Positions 15,348-20,734 of a stretch of DNA of 20,734 nucleotides are shown piece after piece (position 1 is the stretch's first letter; each line of letters opens with the position of its first letter). Origin of the DNA: a bacterium (GTDB lineage Bacteria; Auribacterota; UBA3054); contig JAFSWV010000135.1 in the NCBI GenBank assembly GCA_017444325.1, positions 1-20,734 of the forward strand. The letters run 5' to 3'. A model generated the notes under the pieces. It ran no database searches. It was not told where the DNA came from and saw only the letters and a list, made by a program, of their open reading frames with translations. Position numbers and translations under genes: made by a program.

Positions 15348-15518
15348 TTATTCTTCGCTGATGGCGCCGGCAGGGCAGACGCTGGCGCAGAGGCCGCAGG
15401 ACACGCACTTAGCCGGGTCGATCTGATACTGGCCTTCGCCTTCCGCAATAGCGCCCTGAGGGCATTCGGAAGCGCAAGCGCCGCAGGAAAGACATTCTGA
15501 GCTGATTTTGTAAGCCAT
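15348..15518 (-). CDS. 2[4Fe-4S] bacterial-type ferredoxin
   Basis: A 56-residue electron carrier with two CxxCxxCxxxCP motifs: Cys9, 12, 15, 19 and Cys38, 41, 44, 48. Each is followed by the usual GAI. It would shuttle low-potential electrons in the cytoplasm between anaerobic oxidoreductases such as pyruvate:ferredoxin oxidoreductase or hydrogenase, which suggests an anaerobic life style. The start MAYKISSEC is chosen because GGAG (rc of 15524-15527) lies five bases upstream and family members start this way. A longer frame from 15581 would add a hydrophobic leader unlike any ferredoxin. The gene lies 59 bases after the GT4 stop and 11 bases before tRNA-Glu; it may be read from the upstream glycan genes or its own weak promoter. 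Confidence 0.95.
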   Translation of the reverse strand: MAYKISSECLSCGACASECPQGAIAEGEGQYQIDPAKCVSCGLCASVCPAGAISEE

Positions 15519-15577
15519 AATTTCTCCTACAATTTGGGTTAAAAGTAAAGTCAGGAAGAATAGTATCAGAAAAGCGG
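15519..15577 (-). promoter_or_regulatory. Spacer upstream of ferredoxin: Shine-Dalgarno, repeat copy, no firm promoter
   Basis: On the - strand there is a clear TAGGAG Shine-Dalgarno before the ferredoxin ATG. Only weak promoter-like boxes are visible (TTTACT and TACTAT, 17 bases apart, each 4 of 6 consensus). The spacer also holds one copy of a short direct repeat described separately. Confidence 0.3.
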
Positions 15578-15591
15578 TCAAAAGTAAAGGC
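15537..15591. repeat. Short direct repeat spanning the GT4 stop codon and spacer
   Basis: GGTTAAAAGTAAAGTC at 15537-15552 and GGTCAAAAGTAAAGGC at 15576-15591 match at 14 of 16 bases. TCAGG follows in both, offset by two bases. The starts are 39 bases apart. The right copy contains the last codons and stop of the GT4 gene. This may be a local duplication of the gene end, or a paired site. Confidence 0.5.
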
Positions 15592-16699
15592 TCAGGGTCT
15601 TTTCATAGACCGCGCGCGTTTCTTTTGCGCAGCGTCCCCAAGAGAAAAGCTTCGCTCTTTCTAAGGCTTTTTTGGAAAGCTCTGATCTCAGCGCGTCGTT
15701 TTGGAAAACATCGATCATGGCCTTCGTCCAGAGCGGTTCACAATCGCAGGGCAGAAGGATGCCGGAATCGCCGACCACCTCGGGGAGCGAGGAACTGTCT
15801 GAGACGATGACCGGCGTTCCTTCTCCCATCGCTTCCAGGACGGGGAGGCCGAAGCCTTCGTATTTGGAAGGGAAAAGGAAGGCCAGCGCGTTCCTGTAAT
15901 AGTGCGGAAGATCCTGTAGTGGGACGTAGCCTTTTACTATGACTGAATCGCTGAGGCCTTTGTTTCTGATCGTTTCAAAGATCTCGTCTGAGAGCCAGGA
16001 TGCGGAGCCGGCCAGGATCAGTTTCGGAAGATCCTTCTCTTTTGTTCTGGCATCCGCATAAGCTCGAAGGAGCATGGGGATATTTTTCCTCGGCTCCAGA
16101 TTCCCTAGGTAGAGAAAATATTTCTCGGGCAGCTTTTCCGTGAAATTCGGATTCGCTTTCGTGAACTCCAGACCGCCAAGATATATCGTCGTTATTTTTT
16201 CCGGAGGGACGTCGAAAAGGTCAGTCAGTTCTCTTTTGGAGAAATCGCTTATGGTGATGAAATGGCTGGCGTTCTTCAAGCGTTTTTTAAAATAGCTCTC
16301 AAAGTATGAGCGGCGGTCTTTGGGATGCGTCTCGGGATACCTGATGAGGGACATGTCGAAGACGGTCACGACCTGAGGCCCTTCGTAGGGGAGGGGAACG
16401 TAATTCAGTTCGTGGTAAATGTCGGCTTTCTGCTTTCCGGCGCCGAGTTTGAAAAAGAGTTCCTTGATCGGCTGAGTGATGCGGTAGGGTTTCGGGAAGC
16501 ACTTCTTCAGGGCTTTCCTGAGCCCGGCGTCGAAAGCGGGGGCGTTGTCCAGGATCTCCTTTGAGAAGCGGCGCCCATAAAAATAGACATGCTCGTCAAG
16601 CGGATAATCCCTGGACATCGCTTTCAGCAGATTCAGGGTGTAGTAGCCGACCCCCGATTTGGGGGCCAGGAGAGGGAATGCGTCGAAGAGAACGCGCAT
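15578..16699 (-). CDS. GT4-family glycosyltransferase (mannosyltransferase-like)
   Basis: A 373-residue GT-B enzyme. The N-terminal acceptor domain has the glycine-rich loop PKSGVGYYTLNLL (13-25), HELNYVPLP (96-104) and VTVFDMSLIRYPE (111-123), all usual for the WbaZ/MtfB-like GT4 branch. The donor domain has YLGNLEPRKNIPMLL (197-211) and the EX7E motif in YEGFGLPVLEAMG, with Glu281 and Glu289, then SLPEVVGDSG (304-313). Members transfer mannose or related sugars to O-antigen or exopolysaccharide repeat units on the cytoplasmic face of the inner membrane; the exact sugar is not readable. The start follows the Wzy-like gene's stop by one base (TGA-T-ATG), so the genes are coupled. It fits a surface-glycan block with the flippase and polymerase-like genes upstream. 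Confidence 0.92.
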   Translation of the reverse strand: MRVLFDAFPLLAPKSGVGYYTLNLLKAMSRDYPLDEHVYFYGRRFSKEILDNAPAFDAGLRKALKKCFPKPYRITQPIKELFFKLGAGKQKADIYHELNYVPLPYEGPQVVTVFDMSLIRYPETHPKDRRSYFESYFKKRLKNASHFITISDFSKRELTDLFDVPPEKITTIYLGGLEFTKANPNFTEKLPEKYFLYLGNLEPRKNIPMLLRAYADARTKEKDLPKLILAGSASWLSDEIFETIRNKGLSDSVIVKGYVPLQDLPHYYRNALAFLFPSKYEGFGLPVLEAMGEGTPVIVSDSSSLPEVVGDSGILLPCDCEPLWTKAMIDVFQNDALRSELSKKALERAKLFSWGRCAKETRAVYEKTLSLYF

Positions 16700-16700
16700 A

Positions 16701-19262
16701 TCACTGCGGAAGTTCCAGCTCGAAATTGCTCATCTCTTTCAGAGTCTCGTCCAGTTCCTCTTCGCCGACTTTGTCGCCGAAGATGGTCTCTTTGGGAACG
16801 TCGATCTCTTTTTTAGTCTCTTCTTTCACTTCCGCCGCAGGAGCGATCACAACTTCCTGTTCCTCCGTCTCCTCCGGTTCGCTTTCCTCTATCTCCATAT
16901 CCTCTTCCGAGGGCAGGGTCTGCTTCTCATAGAAGGTCACCTTGCCGATGAAAGCGCCGACGCTGTAGGTCTGGTTGGTGAGGTTCGGATAGAACTCGGC
17001 AGGCACGAAAGTGTTGCTGTTTCTGATCTCCATTACGATATAGTCTTCTTCCTGGAAGAGCGCTCTGATCTGCGCGGTGCGGCCGAGGTCATATTCCAGA
17101 GTCTTCAGGCAATTGTTCGTGAAACAGAACTTCATGGCCGGTTCGCTTTCTATGAGGACTTCGACTTCGACGGGCTCTTCCGGCGATACTTTGGGATGCG
17201 CGCAGGCGGCGTCCAGCCTGATTATGCGTTTGCCTTTCTCGGGCTTAAATATCATGAAGGAGGATTTGCCGCTCCAGCGTCCGATCTGGTTGTAATTGAA
17301 ACCGATCTCATGCTTGGAGTAGATCTGGGCGTTCTCTTCTTCGGTGAGATCTTCTCCCCTTATGGCTTCAAGACGCGCGACGGCGGAGTCAAGAGAGTGT
17401 TTCTCGGCTCTGTGAGAGGCGAGCTTCGGCCAGAAGACTGCGACGGCGCCAAGAAGCACCAGGATCAGAAGCAGGATGTAAAGAACTTTGAAAGTGGGCT
17501 GGAAGTCGCGGTTGGTAGTCGCGGCGTTCACCATGATAAGACCGCAGAGGAACCAGTAGAGCGCGGCGATCTGATATTGGGCGAAGGAATTCTCAAACAG
17601 GCAGCCGAAGACCAGGAAAGTGAACATCCAGGCCAAAACGCGCGACGTTCTCGGCGAGATGGTGTGCTCGACGTTTGTGAAGGCCACGCTGATCGTAATG
17701 ATAGTGATTATTACCAGCGCGGCAAAACCGAAGATCCCCTGGTCCACGAGAGCCTGCAGGAAGATGTTGCCGGCGCCGGAACGGGATTCCTTGACGTAGC
17801 TGGGCTGATATTGGCGGTAGAAGCGCTTGAAGTTGCTGGGGCCGCAGCCCAAGGCGAGATAATCCCAATTGCCGTTCTTGGGTCTGAAGAAATTGAAGAC
17901 GGTGATCCAGTCGGCGGACTTATGGTTCGTACGGGCGTAGAGCTTGGCTTCAAAATTTCCTTTCTTCGCGGTCGGAACGTCGGGATCCTCTTCGAAGAGC
18001 GACTGCTTGAAACTGTCGATCTGATTGGCAACGGAAGTGGAAAGACTGTTGTGGAAGAGGCCAATGGGCTTGCCAGATGGATTGTCGACGTCCTTTTGGG
18101 CGCTGAAACTGCCGCTTTTGGTGCTGTTCTTTGTTGACAGGAGCTCTTCCTTGTCAACGTTTAAATATGAACCGACGGCGAAGACTGCGAACCCGATGAT
18201 CAAAAGCCCAACGAAGGCGGGGGGAATGATCTTGCCGCCGCGGAAGGCTTTTATGAAAGTGGCGATGAAGAATATCAGAAGCGCCAGGGCCGCGAAAAGC
18301 AGAATAACTTTGGAGCCGGCCAAAAAAATGCCCAAAAGGAAGAGCAGTATCACGACGACGCCGCAGACGGCCGGAACAATGCCGGCAAAAAGGAGGCCAA
18401 GCCCTATGGGCAGGAGAGCGAACAAGAAGACGCCCCAGGAGTTCGGTTCAGTAAAGGTAGCGTGGATCTCCCTAGTGTAGCGGTAAACATAATTGGAGAA
18501 GCCGGTCAGGGAGAGGCGCTGCACGACGCCAACCAGAACGGAGGCGACGCCGATGGAAAGAAGCAGGCCGAGATAGAACTTGATGTGCTTCTCACTCCAG
18601 ACTTCGTTGATGACGACGGTATAGAGGGCGATAAGCTCTATGACCAGCGTGGCATTTCTCAGGGCCTGAAGATGATGGACCTCCACCTTCCTGAAGAAAG
18701 GATAGGGGAAGGAACAGAAAGCGTGCTTGATATTCTCAAGGAACCCCGGCATAAAGACGTTGTTAAGAGCGATGGCGGCATACAAACCGGAAATTACCGC
18801 CGTAAGGCCGAAGATGAAAACGGGGAAATTCATCTGCCTGGCGGTCCGGGCTCTGTTGACCTCGAAGTCAAGCTCGGGGTTGCCGAAGAAGCGCGTCAGC
18901 GCCCAGGCGGCGAAAAGGCCCAGGAGGACGCATTCGTAGGGGACTTTGGCCAGCTGGAAGAATTTCATCGACTGTCCGACCGGGACAGCGCTGCTAAGGA
19001 AAGTCTCGAAACCGAGTTTCGAGCAGACCAGGTAGAGCATATGGTCGAAGATCGCCGCATTCCCGAAGAAGAAAATGAAGACGACCGTCAGGGCCAGGGC
19101 GAAGCGCAGGTGTATGAGTCCTATGACCAGCGTAAGGCACATTACCGTGAGCGGAATGTAATTGGCGACGATCCTGAAGGAAGCAGGGTCGGTGAAAGTC
19201 CAGAGCGAGGACCCAAAGTAAACGCAGAAAGCCAGAGCGATGAGAAGGAATATGTTACGCAT
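16701..19262 (-). CDS. O-antigen ligase/polymerase-like (Wzy/WaaL) membrane protein with long soluble C-terminal extension
   Basis: An 853-residue protein with about 12 membrane segments between residues 1 and 611. FTEPNSWGVFLFALLPIGLG (270-289) and the large outer loop about 368-500, ending in AGNIFLQALVDQGIFGF (497-513), match the Wzy_C/O-antigen ligase pattern. The His of the usual HN pair is Gly498 here. These enzymes polymerise undecaprenyl-linked repeat units or ligate glycan to an acceptor in the periplasm. It is about twice the usual length: after the last membrane segment (591-611), residues 612-780 form a soluble, apparently beta-rich domain, and 781-853 are very acidic (EEDMEIEESEPEETEEQE) and low-complexity. 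The ATG has AAGGG eight bases upstream. It sits 60 bases after the flippase gene and one base before the GT4 gene. Confidence 0.85.
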   Translation of the reverse strand: MRNIFLLIALAFCVYFGSSLWTFTDPASFRIVANYIPLTVMCLTLVIGLIHLRFALALTVVFIFFFGNAAIFDHMLYLVCSKLGFETFLSSAVPVGQSMKFFQLAKVPYECVLLGLFAAWALTRFFGNPELDFEVNRARTARQMNFPVFIFGLTAVISGLYAAIALNNVFMPGFLENIKHAFCSFPYPFFRKVEVHHLQALRNATLVIELIALYTVVINEVWSEKHIKFYLGLLLSIGVASVLVGVVQRLSLTGFSNYVYRYTREIHATFTEPNSWGVFLFALLPIGLGLLFAGIVPAVCGVVVILLFLLGIFLAGSKVILLFAALALLIFFIATFIKAFRGGKIIPPAFVGLLIIGFAVFAVGSYLNVDKEELLSTKNSTKSGSFSAQKDVDNPSGKPIGLFHNSLSTSVANQIDSFKQSLFEEDPDVPTAKKGNFEAKLYARTNHKSADWITVFNFFRPKNGNWDYLALGCGPSNFKRFYRQYQPSYVKESRSGAGNIFLQALVDQGIFGFAALVIITIITISVAFTNVEHTISPRTSRVLAWMFTFLVFGCLFENSFAQYQIAALYWFLCGLIMVNAATTNRDFQPTFKVLYILLLILVLLGAVAVFWPKLASHRAEKHSLDSAVARLEAIRGEDLTEEENAQIYSKHEIGFNYNQIGRWSGKSSFMIFKPEKGKRIIRLDAACAHPKVSPEEPVEVEVLIESEPAMKFCFTNNCLKTLEYDLGRTAQIRALFQEEDYIVMEIRNSNTFVPAEFYPNLTNQTYSVGAFIGKVTFYEKQTLPSEEDMEIEESEPEETEEQEVVIAPAAEVKEETKKEIDVPKETIFGDKVGEEELDETLKEMSNFELELPQ

Positions 19263-19322
19263 CTTGAAAGCCCTTAATTAATTATTTACAAAGTTTATCT
19301 TATTCATTTTATCAAAAGCCTC
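19263..19322 (-). promoter_or_regulatory. AT-rich spacer between flippase and Wzy-like gene
   Basis: It holds the Shine-Dalgarno of the Wzy-like gene (rc of 19271-19275) and is much richer in A/T than its surroundings. A TTGATA box (rc of 19310-19315) could be a -35, but no matching -10 is seen at the right distance. No terminator-like hairpin was found, so read-through from the flippase gene is likely. Confidence 0.3.
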
Positions 19323-20734
19323 CTACCTCTGTAAAGCCCGTTTGAAGCGCGGAATACACTCGTCGATCATAAAGCTGCGGTCGTCTTTGTGCATCGTTAA
19401 GAACGTCGCCGGCAAATAGATGAGAGCATAGAGCGTACCGGACAGGGCAAGTTGGAAAGCCCAGTGGTTGAAGAGCCTTGTGTCGGGAAGAACGGTGTTT
19501 ATGTATGAGAAAACGAAGTATGCCAGTATCCCGCAGACGGCGGCCGTCAGTGAGATCGTCACGGTCGAAAGCGAGAAAGGCTGGGACTTGACTAATACGG
19601 CCGTGCAGACGACCGCCAGGGAGTTCCTTATGGCTATGGCCGCAAGCGTTGCGATGGCCGCTCCGACCATGGCGTAAGGAGGGATCAAAAGCAGGTTAAG
19701 AAGGACGTTGGCGAAGACTGCCAGGATATTGATGTACAATATCATGCGTGAATAGCCGGACATTATCATCATTGTTCCCGAATGACCAGCTAACGTACTG
19801 ACGATCTGGGCGCAGACCAGGATCCTGAGCGTCAAAACCAGCATCGGGTCGGGGGCAAGATGGAAGACCGAAAGGATCTGGGCGGGGAAGAGCAGCATCA
19901 TCCCGGCGGCGGGAAGGGTTATGTAGAGCATCCAGCGCGTGACCGTCTTGTAGAGTTCGTTCATGCGGCGGTAATCCTTCTCCTTGCTGATCTTGGCGAT
20001 CATGGGGGCGAAAAGCGAAGAGTAGGCCAGAAGGATGTTGGCGATGATAAGCGTGGAGATGCCGGCGGCGTTGTACTGCGAGACGTAGTTCTCGGCGTTG
20101 TGGAAGTAGCCGAGCATCATGATGTCGCACTTCTTCATGAAGACAAGGATGGCGGCCTGCAAAACAAGCGGCACGGAGAAGAAGAAAAGCGCTTTGCGCT
20201 CGTAAATCGGCTCGACTCCCTCTAGTTTCGGCGCGGCTTTGACGAAGCATTTTGCTGAGATCAGAAAGGAGAGCAGGTTGACGAGCACCATTCCGTAGGC
20301 TAAGCCAAGGATGCGGTTTTCATTCCGCGGCAGGAAGCCTACCAATATGACGACCATGAGCCAGCCGAATTTCTGGCAGAGCGTCTCGATCCAGACGGAG
20401 TGCCTGATGTCGTTCAAAGCCCTGAGTATGGCCAGCGAGATGGTCGTCAGCGCGATCGGTATCAGGTAGAGGGAAAGCGAGCGCAGAACGCGGCAGAGGA
20501 TGTGGGCGGCTTCTTCGCCTTTCAGGTAATGGCCGGCGATATGCGGCGCCAAAAGGAAAACGCACGCGATCATGATGACCGATGCGATCAAAGAGAGCTG
20601 GAAGGCCCCTTTGATGACGCCTTTGATACGCCCCCAGTCCTTGTCCACCCAGGCTACGCCTATGAAGCGCTGAACGCCCTCGGAAAGACCTAGCCTGGCG
20701 AACGGCTCTAAGATGGCGAAGAAGGAGAAAGCTA
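19323..20734 (-). CDS. Wzx-like polysaccharide flippase (MATE/MOP superfamily), 5' end cut by window edge
   Basis: The frame is open to the right edge. Codons before the in-frame GTG at 20648 read FSFFAIIEPFARLGLSEGVQRFIG, which is the usual N-terminal first loop of these transporters, so the gene continues beyond the window and the GTG is internal. About 470 residues are visible, with roughly 12-13 membrane segments and polar loops typical of PF01943/PF13440 flippases; examples are YNAAGISTLIIANILLAYSS and LLNLLLIPPYAMVGAAIATL. They move undecaprenyl-linked oligosaccharide units from the cytoplasmic to the periplasmic face of the inner membrane. With the Wzy-like and GT4 genes downstream, it supports a Wzx/Wzy-type polysaccharide pathway. 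Distinguishing it from MurJ is not possible by eye, but the setting favours surface glycan. Confidence 0.88.
   Translation of the reverse strand, partial: AFSFFAILEPFARLGLSEGVQRFIGVAWVDKDWGRIKGVIKGAFQLSLIASVIMIACVFLLAPHIAGHYLKGEEAAHILCRVLRSLSLYLIPIALTTISLAILRALNDIRHSVWIETLCQKFGWLMVVILVGFLPRNENRILGLAYGMVLVNLLSFLISAKCFVKAAPKLEGVEPIYERKALFFFSVPLVLQAAILVFMKKCDIMMLGYFHNAENYVSQYNAAGISTLIIANILLAYSSLFAPMIAKISKEKDYRRMNELYKTVTRWMLYITLPAAGMMLLFPAQILSVFHLAPDPMLVLTLRILVCAQIVSTLAGHSGTMMIMSGYSRMILYINILAVFANVLLNLLLIPPYAMVGAAIATLAAIAIRNSLAVVCTAVLVKSQPFSLSTVTISLTAAVCGILAYFVFSYINTVLPDTRLFNHWAFQLALSGTLYALIYLPATFLTMHKDDRSFMIDECIPRFKRALQR

Noticed and set aside
15519..15581. Extended ferredoxin with a membrane-like leader
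   Set aside because: Ferredoxins of this type start right before the first cluster, and the internal ATG has a good ribosome site; the leader is the spacer translated by chance.
16659..18137. A 492-codon open frame on the + strand
   Set aside because: It is antisense to the Wzy-like gene and its GT4 neighbour, has no ribosome site or recognisable motif, and has a composition typical of a mirror frame.
1..20734. Exosortase, CRISPR array, insertion sequence or phage genes
   Set aside because: I looked for an exosortase to match the PEP-CTERM tails and for mobile or defence elements; none is encoded here. The exosortase must lie elsewhere if the tails are functional.

Overview
The window looks like chromosomal DNA from a Gram-negative member of the PVC superphylum, most plausibly Lentisphaerota/Kiritimatiellota or a relative. 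Reasons: two large secreted proteins end in PEP-CTERM-type sorting tails (TPEP, a hydrophobic helix, then a basic cluster), OmpA-like and outer-membrane-type lipoproteins are present, and a Wzx/Wzy-style surface-glycan set lies beside them. The phylum call is inference. No mobile element, CRISPR array, prophage or rRNA was seen.

Left half (1-11324, + strand): six tightly packed genes that read as one operon. They are (1) the 3' part of a giant PKD/Ig-rich PEP-CTERM protein, (2) an exported alpha/beta hydrolase of the HSL type, (3) a complete 1550-residue metzincin protease with PKD/Ig-like domains and a PEP-CTERM tail, paralogous to gene 1, (4) an OsmC-family protein, (5) a DUF2723/TMEM260-like membrane glycosyltransferase and (6) a TMTC-like membrane glycosyltransferase with C-terminal TPRs. 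Neighbours overlap or are 15-18 bases apart. In animals the TMEM260 and TMTC families O-mannosylate Ig-like beta-sandwich domains (IPT domains and cadherin repeats). Here such homologues share an operon with proteins built from beta-sandwich domains, so a cell-surface protease plus dedicated O-glycosylation module is the most interesting reading of the window. It is a hypothesis.

Middle (11306-15203, - strand): a promoter with an extended -10 precedes a four-gene operon: zinc-ribbon protein, YqaA/DedA-type membrane protein, MotB-like OmpA lipoprotein with a glycine zipper, and a small lipoprotein. It ends at a strong intrinsic terminator. The terminator's U-tract almost touches the start codon of a GT4 glycosyltransferase, whose only visible Shine-Dalgarno-like sequence lies in the terminator stem. 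That GT4 gene converges on, and overlaps, the end of the left operon.

Right part (15227-20734, - strand): a surface-polysaccharide block of a Wzx-like flippase (cut by the window end), an O-antigen ligase/polymerase-like protein with an unusual soluble C-terminal extension, and a GT4 glycosyltransferase. Then come a 2[4Fe-4S] ferredoxin, a tRNA-Glu(CUC) and a terminator. No intergenic stretch exceeds 300 bases.
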